Assembly (NCBI GenBank): GCA_022570795.1
Contig: JAKUDP010000006.1
Coordinates: forward strand, 806,001-870,000
Length of the DNA: 64,000 nt
Source: Sphaerulina vaccinii
Taxonomy: Eukaryota; Ascomycota; Dothideomycetes; Mycosphaerellales; Mycosphaerellaceae
Reading direction: 5' to 3'
A model generated the notes under the pieces. The model saw only the letters and a program-made list of their open reading frames with translations, was not told the origin of the DNA and ran no database searches. This document shows, piece by piece, positions 52,210 to 63,049 of the stretch. Both the position numbers and the translations under genes were made by a program. How positions within the stretch are numbered: the first letter of the stretch is position 1; every line of letters starts with the position of its first letter.

Positions 52210-52928
52210 GGTCGCGGAGGTGGTGAGAGTGTGTTGTTGTCAAGAGGAAGGCTTCAGCGCATAGTTGTAGTGTTGTGGTGACAATCAAGTGTTGAAGTCG
52301 GTGGCCAATGGCAGGCAGCACATTTTCCCTGAGTGATCGAACCATCTTTCTTTCTAGGATGTGCGGGAACCTGCAGTAGCCGCCGCATATGACGCCAGTT
52401 CTTGATCTGAATCTGGTGCCTGAGATTGGATTGTGGTCTGATACATGTACAGTATGTGTACTCTCCAGACGTGCTGTGACACTCTCGGAGCTGTACGATC
52501 GAATCTAAGCTGCAGAGTGTGCCTCGCTTACCTCTTATGCTGACTGCTGACCTACAGATGGCCCCATGATCGAGGGAAGATGACAACCGAACCCTTACCC
52601 GACAGATCATGGTGTATGACACTCGTAGCTGTACGAGTTGGCCATGCTCTGCGATGCGGCCGCCTGTGCTCTGTTCTGTCTGATATGGGAGAGTGCTGAC
52701 ATAGGATTGGGTCGACGAGCAAGCAACTCATGAAGAGAACATGATCATAATATGACTGCCGAGCTCATAGCCGACGATGGTAAGATTTCATCCACCGGGC
52801 ATATCAGAGCTGGAGCTTAGAGCTGCTGATACCACTCAATGTCATCGACCTATGTCCTCAGACCTCTCCGCAGACTACCCAAACACACTACCATACACAG
52901 AACATACCACTTCTCAAGACCCTCCAAA
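52210..52928. other. CYP51 upstream region
   Basis: About 720 bp between the divergent CYP51 and CMD-like starts. A CCAAT pentamer occurs at 52305-52309 on the plus strand. I see no tandem promoter duplications of the kind linked to CYP51 overexpression in related fungi. An ATG at 52839 might extend the next gene. Confidence 0.5.
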
Positions 52929-53498
52929 ATGCGCATCCCATACGCACCCTCGGAGCCCCCAGCCGAGTCCAGCGAAGACACAAAGGCAATCTACACTCGC
53001 ATCGCCGAACGTCGCAAGCCCCGACCTCTGATACCACTAGATCTCGCCCTATTACACAACCCAGCAATAGCAGACGGCTACAACTCCCTCCTAGGCGCAA
53101 TTCGCACAAAGTCTAGCTTCCCACTAGAACTCGCCGAGTTGGCGATATGCTATATCGCAGTTCTCAATACTGCGACATATGAATGGACAGCTCATGCGCC
53201 GATCTACCTAAAAGCAGGAGGGCAACGATCAAAGCTGGAACTAGTGTTGAAAGGAGACGTGAGCAATGTGGAAAGGTTCAGTGAAGAGGAGAGGGATGTG
53301 TTAGCTTTCACCAAACAGATGACGAAAGATATCAAGGTGCAAGATGATCTGTTTGAGAGGTTGAAGAGCAGATATACAGATCAACAGGTCATGGAATTGA
53401 ATATTACTGTTGCTGGATATAATATGGTTAGTAGGTTTTTGGTTGGGTTGGATGTTACGGAGAGTAATGGGAAAGAGATGGTTTTGCCGCCGGTATAG
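52929..53498 (+). CDS. carboxymuconolactone decarboxylase (CMD/AhpD)-like protein
   Basis: Single exon, 189 residues from the ATG at 52929 (context TCCAAAATGCGC). The frame is open to an ATG at 52839 whose extra residues are Arg/His/Ser-rich and could serve as a mitochondrial presequence, so dual starts are possible. The CMD core is FPLELAELAICYIAVLNTATYEWTAHAP (read as two parts: ELAELAICYIAVLN then YEWTAHAP). A helical C-terminal half follows. The CxxC redox pair typical of AhpD is absent, so peroxidase-type activity is doubtful. CMD members include gamma-carboxymuconolactone decarboxylases and small hydroperoxidases; the specific role is unknown. Confidence 0.85.
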   Translation: MRIPYAPSEPPAESSEDTKAIYTRIAERRKPRPLIPLDLALLHNPAIADGYNSLLGAIRTKSSFPLELAELAICYIAVLNTATYEWTAHAPIYLKAGGQRSKLELVLKGDVSNVERFSEEERDVLAFTKQMTKDIKVQDDLFERLKSRYTDQQVMELNITVAGYNMVSRFLVGLDVTESNGKEMVLPPV

Positions 53499-53946
53499 GC
53501 AAAGTTTCGACTCCCCAACACGAGATAGAAGCCCTTCCCATCACGACACAACATCAAACAGGGTGGGATGCACGTAGAGGAGAGATTCAAGCTTACCAGA
53601 GCCTTCGGCAGTCTGCACCTCGCAGGACTCATGCCACGTGCTCTAGGCTGCGCCACTCGAATCCTCTAACCTTTCCTTTCCTTTCTAGTCTGAAAAGGCA
53701 CAACGCACGCCCGCTTTGGCAATTCAGAAGCCATATGGCTACTTCTATCGCTCGTTCTGGAGCAAAAGCCACTCGAAGCAACCAATTTCGAACCGGCAGC
53801 TCCGTACAATGGCAGAGCACCTGAATCAACGTATTATGCCGACACGCTCACCACATATATATCAAGTCCACGTCAAAAGCGCATCTCTCTCTCACAATAC
53901 TCTTGCAGACTTCGACACACGCAACGTATAGCACAACAGCGGCACT
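53499..53946. other. intergenic region
   Basis: 448 bp before the secreted Thr-rich protein. Short frames only; nothing called. A TATATATC sequence at about 53855-53862 may act as a TATA element. Confidence 0.45.
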
Positions 53947-55092
53947 ATGCGTCTCATTCTCGTTACATCGCTGTCCGTTCTTGCAGCTGCGTCACCCGCG
54001 CCGCCCAATGGTTATGGCTTCTGTGCCACAGTGACCAAACAAGTTGGCTACATGGGGCAACAGAGCTCCATCATAGCGTACTGCTCATCATACATATCGA
54101 TACCCGTCTACACGAAGACCGCGAAAAGGTCAGTCACGACAACCGTCACCAAAACCGAAGCTGGTCCAAGCTGCAGTACGACAGTACCTCAACAAACCAA
54201 GACCGTCACTATACAGACTGGAAAGATAGTAGCGACTACTACCTTCAGTACTACTTCAACGATCAATGATATCTCTACCTCGACCTCAACTACCACAATC
54301 GTTGACTGCCAAGTGCCCTTCCCGCGCTCCGATGGACAAGAAAGGAAGAGGAACGCACCACAAAATTACAACTCACCAAAGCCTGCCGCTCTTTCTGCAT
54401 ACAAGGACAAGAAAGCAACATCATCCGCATGTAGCTGTTTGTCCATCTCCGCCTCAACCACCACAATTTACAAGGGAGCAACAACATGTACTACCACGAC
54501 AACTATCACCAAAAATGGAAAAGGATCAATTCCTACGATTCCACCACTGGTGACAATCACGTCGATCATAACGACCGATAGCACAAGCTCGACGACAACA
54601 ACCTTCACTACACGCCTTACAGGATCAACTTCCACCACAACGAGCATCAATGCCATTCAGACACCTCCAGTCTTCTCGATAGGTGCATGGGATGCAGGTG
54701 TACTGAATGGATACTACTTTACGACAAATCAACATAATACCGACGCCGTAATATCATTCAAAAGCCTCGCCGAGGACAGGACTCCTAATAGATTCGAGCT
54801 CACCACCACGCCAGAAGGTGTTCTCCGAGACGCACAGTACCAGACTATAATAGGCACTTCGAGCGATGAGCCACCACGTCTGAAGTGGGTGGACGAGAGT
54901 GACTTCGCATGTAGTATTCAGATCAGAGATGACTATATGTGTCAGCTGAACTGTCAGCGTGGTGGGATACGTCAAGTCAGTTATATATGTGAGGATCAGG
55001 CGTGGCAGATTGGTACTGTTGGTAGCGTGGTGCCTGAGGGGTGTGTGGCTTTTGCTCCTTTGGTTGCGCCGAGGGCGGATCAGCAGAAGTAG
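53947..55092 (+). CDS. secreted Ser/Thr-rich protein
   Basis: Single exon, 381 residues. A clear signal peptide (MRLILVTSLSVLAAAS-PAPP, residues ~1-17) starts it. A Thr/Ser-rich middle (STSTSTTTIVDC, TTTTFTTRLTGSTSTTTS) would be heavily O-glycosylated. Cysteines are spaced along the mature protein and cluster in the C-terminal ~110 residues (FACSIQIRDDYMCQLNCQRG, SYICED, EGCVAF), which form a compact domain after NGYYFTTNQ. There is no GPI-anchor tail or membrane segment, so it is likely extracellular or wall-bound. No catalytic motif seen; family unknown. Confidence 0.82.
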   Translation: MRLILVTSLSVLAAASPAPPNGYGFCATVTKQVGYMGQQSSIIAYCSSYISIPVYTKTAKRSVTTTVTKTEAGPSCSTTVPQQTKTVTIQTGKIVATTTFSTTSTINDISTSTSTTTIVDCQVPFPRSDGQERKRNAPQNYNSPKPAALSAYKDKKATSSACSCLSISASTTTIYKGATTCTTTTTITKNGKGSIPTIPPLVTITSIITTDSTSSTTTTFTTRLTGSTSTTTSINAIQTPPVFSIGAWDAGVLNGYYFTTNQHNTDAVISFKSLAEDRTPNRFELTTTPEGVLRDAQYQTIIGTSSDEPPRLKWVDESDFACSIQIRDDYMCQLNCQRGGIRQVSYICEDQAWQIGTVGSVVPEGCVAFAPLVAPRADQQK

Positions 55093-55249
55093 TAGATATG
55101 TATGATGACCGTCATCATGTGTACCTCCAAGTCAAGTGGTTTTCCTCCATCGTCCCTGTCCAATGAAGGTTTCCGCATGCTCGTGAGCACCACGCGACCA
55201 AGGACAACAGCAGCGTGGTGTTAGCGGAGAGTGTCTCAACAGAGATACT

Positions 55250-56538
55250 TCACAGGTCCTCTTTCTCCTCTCCCGCCTTGCCAAGCGCATACAAAACGAT
55301 CTTCTGATATCCCTCAACAGCATCAAACAAAGCCTTCTCTGTCAGCTCCTCATTATCTCCATGAGCCACAAAGATCGTTCCAGGGCCAAAAAGATACCGC
55401 TTCTGATCTTGGACAGTCTTCTCCAACCAAGGAATGTCTGTACCGTAATTCACAGTGAAGACTTCGAAGCCGGGAACATCGTGATCGATATCGATGGGTC
55501 CGTAGCCGTTGCCACCGAAGTCCAGGTCAATGACATCTTGAGGTTTGAGGTCGTCTGTGAGGTAGGGTTGTATCGCCTTGTGGACGACATCGGTCATGGC
55601 CTCCTCAATCATCTCAGGAGTGCCTTCAGCGATCCTGATCGCGATTTTCGCGGAAGCGCTTTGTGCAATGACATTCGCAGCCACACCACCTTCGATCTTT
55701 CCTAGGTTGAAAGTCGTAGTGCCATACTTCTCACTCTTGGGCAACTTCTCTCCCAACTGCATGACTGCCGCTAGAGAACTGACGAGGACTTCATTCGCGG
55801 ATCTTCCTAACCAAGGATATCCGCTATGACCTGCTTTACCCTTTGCCGTGATGACAGATTGCATAGTACCTTTGTGCCCCGAGACAAGCTTGAGTTCTGT
55901 CGGTTCGCCAAAGATTACAGTCTTGGGAGAGAGCTTGAGATCATTGGCCTTTCGCATGCCAGCACCTCCGACTTCTTCGCCGACGACGAAGAGGACTCCG
56001 ACATCATTTGGGGAGATCTTGGAAGAGTGGATGAGTTCGTTGATGGCAATGACCTGAGTGGCGACACTGCCTTTGGCGTCTACGGAGCCGCGGCCAAAAA
56101 TTGTGTTGTTGTTTTCATGCTTTGTGAACTTGTAAGGGAGGAAGGGCGGTACCTCGTAGCGGTTTCAGTACATAGTGGTCATTGTTGAGAGGGAGAGTTG
56201 GATCATACAGTGTCGATATGGCTGGATAGTATCACCGCCGGATCTCTATTGTCTCCCGGCCAAGCGTAGACATTGAATCTCTCTGAATCTTTCGAGACGT
56301 ACTGCTTCTCAGCATGATAGCCTTGGGAGATCAGGCTATCGTATAGCCAATCGCCAACTTCTTTCTCGTTTCCCGAGATTGATGCAATCTCTACCAATGA
56401 TTTGTGAAAGTCAACCAAATCTCGGCCAAGCAGCAGTTTGTTCTTGGTCAAAGTGAGCGGTTGTTGTGATGAAGGTAGCAATGAAGCAAAGCATGCCGGC
56501 GCTATGCTGAATGCATACGCCAATTGAAAGACTCTCAT
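55250..56538 (-). CDS. secreted M20-family metallopeptidase
   Basis: Two exons, 410 residues: start 56538 (MRVFQLAYAFSIAPACFASL), intron 56153-56208 (GTATGA...ACGAG), stop TGA at 55250. The first ~19 residues form a signal peptide. Peptidase family M20 features: SSHIDTVPPF (metal His and Asp, spanning the intron), GRGSVDAKGSVA (bridging Asp), FVVGEEVGG (catalytic Glu plus metal Glu), FGEPTELKLVSGHKG and a C-terminal FVAHGDNEELTEK with a metal His. A dimerisation/lid domain lies between. Related fungal enzymes are annotated as carboxypeptidases or acetylornithine deacetylase-like; substrate unknown. It shares a 474-bp divergent promoter with the GCK-III kinase. Confidence 0.93.
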
Positions 56539-57012
56539 GGTGACGATATGGGACGTCGTGAAGTGTTTCAGATGTTGTACTCGAGATCCAAACTGGTGGG
56601 TGGTGCAGCTCAGGTACCATCGAAGTGGAGCCAAATTCATTGGGTGTCAGGGCTTGTCTTGCAGCTGTTGTCAACACCACATCCCAGTCGTGACGACGAG
56701 CGGAAGCTGAGCCAAACAATCCGAGCGACCTTTGGCGTTTGTTTGTACTTTTGGAGAAGCTCGAGTCCTCCCTTGCTTTCTCTCGCCCAATGCTGGTCAG
56801 ACGGCGGCAGTGACAAGCACGTGCAGTGGAAGAACAGTGCAAAGGGAGGCTCTTTCTCGACTTGACCTTGAATGATTGAAGCTCGACGCGCTTAGACTGT
56901 TGGTTGTTCTACCAGAAGGCACGACGGCAAACTTGCATACTACACGACATACACGACATACCTCCTAATACAGCATTGGATTGACGCGATCACGACGCGA
57001 CAGTCCGCCGAC
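56539..57012. promoter_or_regulatory. divergent promoter, M20 peptidase / GCK kinase
   Basis: 474 bp between opposite ATGs. Several ACACGACAT-like repeats are seen near 56943-56963 just upstream of the kinase; they may lie in its leader. No named site recognised. Confidence 0.4.
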
Positions 57013-59082
57013 ATGGCGACCACGACACAGAACGCGGATCCGGAGGCATTGTATACGAAGCAAGCATGCATAGGTGGAGGCAGTTTTGGGAAGGTCTACA
57101 AAGGCGTTGACAAGCGCACTGGGCAGTCGGTGGCTATCAAGATTATTGATGTTGAAAACGCCGACGACGAGGTGGACGATATCATTCAGGAGATTTCTAT
57201 CCTGTCAGGACTCAACTCGCCATATGTTACGAAATACTATGGCTCGTACCTGAAAGGGTCAGACTTATGGATCATCATGGAGTTCTGCTCGGGAGGGAGT
57301 TGTGGCGACATGCTTAAGCCGGGTGTCTTGCCAGAAGACTACATTCGCATTATCATACGAGAGCTGTTACTGGGACTGGAATACTTGCACAGTGATGGAA
57401 AGCTGCATCGCGATATTAAGGCTGCGAATATCCTGCTGGGTGCCAACGGTCAAGTCAAGCTGGCTGATTTTGGTGTTTCTGGGCAATTGACTGCTACCAT
57501 GACGAAGAAGAATACGTTTGTCGGCACACCATTCTGGATGGCGCCCGAAGTGATCAAGCAATCTGGATACGACCACAAGGCGGACATCTGGTCATTGGGA
57601 ATCACAGCGTTGGAACTGGCACTTGGAGAACCACCTTACAGCGATATTCATCCCATGAAAGTATTGTTCCTGATACCGAAGAACCCAGCACCCATACTCG
57701 AAGGCAATTTCAGCAGAGAGTTCAAGGACTTTGTATGGAGATGTCTTCGGAAGGAACCACGAGAACGGCCATCTGCGCGAAATCTGCTGAAGCATCCTTG
57801 GATACGGAAAGCGAGGGGTACAGCATACCTGACTGAGTTGATCGAGAGACATGAGCGATGGCAGGCTACACACCGGGACGACCAAGATCACGAAGAGGAC
57901 GACTATATCGACAACTCGCCATCACGTAACGCCGAGGACGAGTCAGATTTGTGGGACTTTGGCACTGTGCGCCCAGCAGGTCGACGCGGCAATGCAGGTC
58001 CAGGTCTGCGGCCAATGAACGAATCTGGTATGAACTCCAGAAGGTCGCATGCGCCGAACTCGCCAAGCAGACGGACTGTTTCGAACAAGGAGAACGTAGA
58101 TGGAGATGTGCCTGACGGGACGGGTCAGACTGTGCGCGGCGCAATGCTACCTCCTCCACTGCCCAAGACACCTTCACCGACAAAACGATCTGCGCCACCA
58201 CTGCCATCTCCTGGGCCTGCTGCGAAAGTTCCCTTGCCAGCGTCGCCAACCAGAAAGCCTGTAGCAGCACAGCAGAGTCCTCCGCACACTCCTCGACGCG
58301 AGTCTGTACCATCATCTCCTGCGCCGCCTGCCACGCCTGCAACCCCTCGACTTCTGAACGACGACTTTCTGCAGCAGAGCATAGCAAGCGACATGTCACA
58401 GTATATGAAGGGCCTCGCAATCAAGGATGAGTCCGCGGCTGCGCCCAAGATACAACAGGCAGTATCGGTGCCGACAGGACTGGATGGCGCTGTCTCTTCT
58501 AGAGACTACGCGCAACAACCTGTGGCACTGCCTGCTAGTCAGTCGGCCAACGAGCTGTACCAGAAGCCGCTGCCAAACTTTGCACCTCCTGTACCAGCCA
58601 AGGAAGATGCGAGGTCACTCCAGGCCAGCCAGGATTCGCGCCGATCGTCCGTCGACTCTGCGTACCAGACGATGCCAACGAAGAATCACTCCACCGACTC
58701 AGAAGCAGCATCTCAGTATGCGCAAGACCAGCAGGTGACCGCACTGAACTCCGTCGTCATGCCCGCCCTCGAAGCAGCGCTCCACAGACGCTCATACCAG
58801 CTTTCCCTACTACAACGAAAACACAATGCCTCGCAAGCCAGCAGATCAAGTCACGAAGCCGAGGACTTACATCTCAAACGCCAGACGCACGAGCAAATAC
58901 GGAAATGCATGAGCAAAGTCTCACGACTGTTCAAGGAGATCGATCATTGGGATAGTGTGGCTCCTGTGGGTATGGGTGATGGTGTGGATGGATTGCTGGA
59001 AGGATTCTTGGAAGAAGTGTTGTGCCGCGTTGAAGCGGAAGATGTACCTCCTGTAGAAGGAGAGGGTCAGCAAGCAGCTTGA
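57013..59082 (+). CDS. Ste20-related germinal-centre kinase (GCK-III, Kic1/Sps1-like)
   Basis: Single exon, 689 residues. Kinase domain at about residues 14-265: glycine loop IGGGSFGKVYKG (20-31), catalytic Lys K43 in VAIKI, LHRDIKAANILL with D134, DFG at 152-154 and the GCK signature VGTPFWMAPEV (170-180). The tail (266-689) is long, Pro/Ser-rich with many SP/TP sites (PLPSPGPAAKVPLPASPTR), and ends in a helical block (HEQIRKCMSKVSRLFKEIDH). Such kinases act in cell-wall integrity, septation and polarity (RAM/SIN-type networks). The N. crassa MST-1 and yeast Kic1/Sps1 groups fit best; I cannot separate them by eye. Confidence 0.93.
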   Translation: MATTTQNADPEALYTKQACIGGGSFGKVYKGVDKRTGQSVAIKIIDVENADDEVDDIIQEISILSGLNSPYVTKYYGSYLKGSDLWIIMEFCSGGSCGDMLKPGVLPEDYIRIIIRELLLGLEYLHSDGKLHRDIKAANILLGANGQVKLADFGVSGQLTATMTKKNTFVGTPFWMAPEVIKQSGYDHKADIWSLGITALELALGEPPYSDIHPMKVLFLIPKNPAPILEGNFSREFKDFVWRCLRKEPRERPSARNLLKHPWIRKARGTAYLTELIERHERWQATHRDDQDHEEDDYIDNSPSRNAEDESDLWDFGTVRPAGRRGNAGPGLRPMNESGMNSRRSHAPNSPSRRTVSNKENVDGDVPDGTGQTVRGAMLPPPLPKTPSPTKRSAPPLPSPGPAAKVPLPASPTRKPVAAQQSPPHTPRRESVPSSPAPPATPATPRLLNDDFLQQSIASDMSQYMKGLAIKDESAAAPKIQQAVSVPTGLDGAVSSRDYAQQPVALPASQSANELYQKPLPNFAPPVPAKEDARSLQASQDSRRSSVDSAYQTMPTKNHSTDSEAASQYAQDQQVTALNSVVMPALEAALHRRSYQLSLLQRKHNASQASRSSHEAEDLHLKRQTHEQIRKCMSKVSRLFKEIDHWDSVAPVGMGDGVDGLLEGFLEEVLCRVEAEDVPPVEGEGQQAA

Positions 59083-59317
59083 TACCAGACAGGCTGGCGA
59101 ACGGAACATGTTGTATGCGTTATGACTGACTTGAATGAAACGATTAATTGAATGCATTACTGTTGAAGATCAATGAGCCAATAATAGCTTGGTGTGGCTT
59201 GAAGAGGCAGAGGCAGCTTTCCACCTCGGATAAGGTATACTGTCTTCGACTTCATACACATTGATCCCCACCACATCACTGTCTTATCTGGCATCCACCA
59301 TAGAGGCGACGACCAAA
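59083..59317. other. intergenic region
   Basis: About 235 bp. An in-frame ATG at 59261 could extend the following HET gene by 19 residues, but the ATG at 59318 (context CCAAAATGG) is better. Confidence 0.5.
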
Positions 59318-61434
59318 ATGGAGCTGATGGCGGCCTCTACAAGATGTCAATATTGCTTAGATCTGTTGACGCAACTTTCGTCACCCAATGGGCAGGTCGG
59401 AGACAAGTATATTCACTGGCACACTTTTGGTGAGCTCGAGACCTCTTCTATGGCAGGCTGCGACCTTTGTGCACTCCTTAGACAAAAGCTTGTATTCCGC
59501 TTTTCGCAGGGAGGGGCATGGCCAGATAGCAAAGCGGAGCTCTCACTCGAAAGAGGGAGTAAATACGGCTCCGTTCCTGGATACTTCGAGCCTGAGGAGG
59601 ACATACGTAGTCTATCGGTGCATTGTGGTGCTCCATGGGGCACCAGCTGGGAGACAATCGACTATTTCGTTGGCTCAGGAACTATGACAGATAAAGGGAT
59701 CGCTGCCATCTCGGGTGGATTGCAAGGTGTGTATTCGAACAAATTCAATGGCGTGTTCCTATTCTCATGTACGACAGATATTCCCCTCCTAGGTCGCGAA
59801 AAATGGCCAACAGAGCCTCGTCGCCAGCTGGTCCTTCAATGGATAGATACTTGCATCAAGCAACATGATTGTACACATGTTCAAGCTGGAGACAATGCTT
59901 CTCGTGCTGCCTCTACCTGTGACATCATACCTGAGCTTCCAACAAGAGTCATAGATATATCCTTAGGAGAAGACTTTGTCCGCCTTGTTGTGTCTAACGG
60001 CAAACGTGCGCAGTATATGGCTCTCTCATACTGTTGGGGTCTGGGACCGCATACTTATGTAACCACAAGGGGCAACCTGGAAGAGAGATGTCAACATATG
60101 GATATTGATGTCTTACCAAGAACCATACAAGAAGCCATTCGAGTAGCAAGAGGACTGGGCCTAGACTACCTTTGGGTTGATGCCTTGTGCATACTACAGC
60201 CCACAGCTGCTTATCGAGATCAGTCTGATTGGGCACGAGAAGCATCTCGCATGGCTAGTGTCTACGAGCATGCCATGTGCACAATAGCTGCGTCAGGTGC
60301 CGAGAACACAGACGACGGCTGCTTCACCGCATGGCCAGCTGTGAAAGTCCCGGCTCGTCCGTGCGCTGCGACAGACCACGAGTGAGGAAGAAAGATCATC
60401 ATAGAGCATGAAGATTCAGATTGGCACCATGCGGTGAGCTACGCTCCCTTGGGGCGACGTGCATGGGTACTACAGGAGGACTTGATGTCTCCTCGAACGA
60501 TATACTGGACGAAATATGGCCTATATTGGTGGTGCCGTCGACTTCGAGCGTCTGAGCGGGATATCACAGGTGAAGGCCTCAACGGCAGCGGTGGAGTTGG
60601 CTGGGCGGCCAAGAAGGAGAAGGCGATGCGACAGATCACTACAGGGGAGCTGACCGAATTATCCTGGCTGCGGATCGTAGAGCGATATTCGACGAGGGAG
60701 TTGCCAATACGACTGATAAGCTTGTGGCCATATCTGGTCTTGCCAGTGTCATTCAGCGACACACCAATGATACTTACCTAGCCGGTTTGTGGAAGAGCAG
60801 GCTCGTGCAAGGTCTCAGCTGGCGTTGCGGCACCAGCGATAGAGACGATGATGTCAAAATCAGACGCTACAAGGAGTGTATCGCACCATCTTGGAGTTGG
60901 GCCAGCATTCCTGGACAGATCTGGTGGCCATCTGCTGGCGATCCAGGTGATGTCGGAACGTGTACCTGGGATGCTGAAGTCGTAGAGGCGGAAGTAGAGC
61001 TCGCAGGAAGCGACCTGCTGGGACAAGTCAAAGGAGGACGTGTACGTCTGCGCGGCTGTATGCGCACCATCTGTGCTGGCCGCAAAGTGACTCCTCGCTA
61101 TTTCTTTGCAGCTCTGTCTGCAGACGCAGACAACTCCTATGCCGCAAGTGAAAAGATCCTCGCCGCAGGAGGATGGAAACATCCAGGCCCGGAGTGCTTT
61201 GGTAGCTTATGGTTCGACGAGATGCCAGAACAATACCACCTTGGGCTCCCACTTCAGTGCTTACAGACAAGTACAAAGTATAGCAGTCAAGTTCCAGGCC
61301 GATCAGAGACCCACGGGTTGCTGCTGAGGCCTACAGGTCGCCTTGAGGGAGTATATGTTCGCATTGGCTTCTTTGAGCTTCCAAGCAGGATAAGTTTCAT
61401 GTCGCATAGTAAGAGTGTTGTAGATATTGTGTAG
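59318..61434 (+). pseudogene. HET-domain gene, broken by an in-frame stop and a frameshift
   Basis: The full unbroken gene would encode about 700 residues; HET-domain proteins trigger heterokaryon incompatibility cell death in ascomycetes. The start region (MELMAASTRCQYC) and a Cys-rich N-terminus with CDLCALL are intact. The HET core begins YMALSYCWGLGPHTYV and runs through LDYLWVDALCILQ and MASVYEHAMCTIAA. Lesion 1: a TGA at 60383-60385 interrupts the reading within the HET domain; the same frame then resumes (WHHAVSYAPLGRRAWVLQE). Lesion 2: near 60698-60703 the reading shifts by one base, and the conserved KLVAISGLASV stretch continues in another frame to the stop at 61434. No GT-AG intron removes either lesion. 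Sequencing error is possible for a single base but less likely for two. Confidence 0.8.
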
Positions 61435-63049
61435 CTCGTGCAACACAAGTACTTTAGATGATCGGGAGAATCTGTACACAGCTAGCTCTCCCAGACATAG
61501 AATCCTAAAGAGCGTAGATGCTGTATGGCATGACGAGATGCAGCAATCTGTCGTGATGAGGTAGTACCTGTCCTGACTCACCTGAGGGCGCAGCCATCAT
61601 GCTACAGAGCTGGCAGTCGTAGTCCGAGATGAAAAGCTCGACCGTTCAGAGGATTCAGCATCCTGCGTTTGCTCCCACTCTTCTTCAATCTCATACCGGT
61701 TCTTCCGCTCTCCATCTTCTGCGCTTCGTCTGCTGATCTTGCCTTCAACCGTCCCATCACCAGCATGCGACCTCGTCCCTTATGCCTGACCAGCCTCAGA
61801 CCTGTGTCCAGCGTACCACAGAAATCGGTCTCCCGACATCCATGATCTCGCCGATCTTGCTTCTCATCACTGGCTGGCCAAATATGAGGTGAGTTATCAA
61901 GTACCCTGGGGTAATGGTGACATGACGGATCAATCTGATAGCCATTTGTACGGCATGATGAAATCTAACGCGGAAGACGGCCTCTGGGGACACCTCTTAC
62001 TCAGCTGTAACAGGCTGACATGGGTACACTCGTTTGCCTTTTTTTAGCAGTCGATGGAGCCTCAGGATCAATCCTCGACGACGACCGCGAATCTTCGGCG
62101 GATCAACGAATCTTCGCTCGCCATCGACAATGTCTTCCATCATTGGTGTTGTGTCACGACAGGAGTCTGACACGCGGTCGCAACCATCACCCATCGCAGA
62201 CCCATACCCGCGCGCAGTAGCAACACCGCATCACCGGCACACACAGCTTTGAATGGGAGGGTAAGTCGATGGCGGAGGTTTGTCCGTAGTCTCGTTGGGC
62301 AGGTACTGATTACTGCCTGTCGTCTGTTGCTTGAGTACTGTCGTGATGACCTTGTGTTGAGTTACCAAGCGTTGTGCCCTCGTGTGATAGGAAAGCCATG
62401 GGGACGGCATGATGGAGTGCAGCTCAGATTTTGAAGTTGTTAACTTTTTCTGATGCTCGTCGTCGCCAAGGTTCGTCATCCACGGTACGACTCCTTGCTT
62501 GTCTTGTATATGGACGCTTCGTAGGTCAGCATTGCCGTGAGCTACCAAAGGTCTTCACATGCCACGCGACTGCCTCCCACTTTACGAACATAATCTCTCG
62601 AGCCAATCAAAAGCAGACTGCGCTAAGGCATGTCGCTCTTGGCATGAAACTGAGGACGAGGACATCATGTTGGCGACGGTGAGGTCGATGTCGAAGGAAG
62701 TAGTCGCGGGTCGAGAAAAGGCTGTGGATAGATAGATCTCCGGATAGATCCGCGGCTAATGATAAGATCACAGCCCTCGCGCTTGCTCATCTAAGCATCG
62801 CGTTCACCCAGGCTTCCGCTGTCCACGACGACATCTGCATCTTGTTTGTGGCGTTCCAGGACTTTCCATCAGCATTTTGGCGTTCACTTCATCGGCAAAA
62901 GAGTTGTCTTCAGCATCAGGAGCACTTTCCCTCCCAGACCCCAAGGCGATTCCGCAGCCTCGCCATGATACCAACGACTTCCAACACATAAGATTCGCTC
63001 GCTCTCCGAGCATACTCAAGGACTGTGCTCTTCTAGGACATCAGCAACA
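61435..63049. other. intergenic region
   Basis: About 1.6 kb. A coding-like frame in the plus direction (about 61816-62046) and a minus frame (61796-61993) overlap, with an intron-like GTGAGT at about 61890; I cannot assemble a gene. The last ~350 bp are presumably the promoter and leader of ECM29. Confidence 0.45.

Noticed and set aside
52210..52928. Promoter tandem insert as in azole-resistant relatives
   Set aside because: No repeated units could be found by eye in the CYP51 upstream region.
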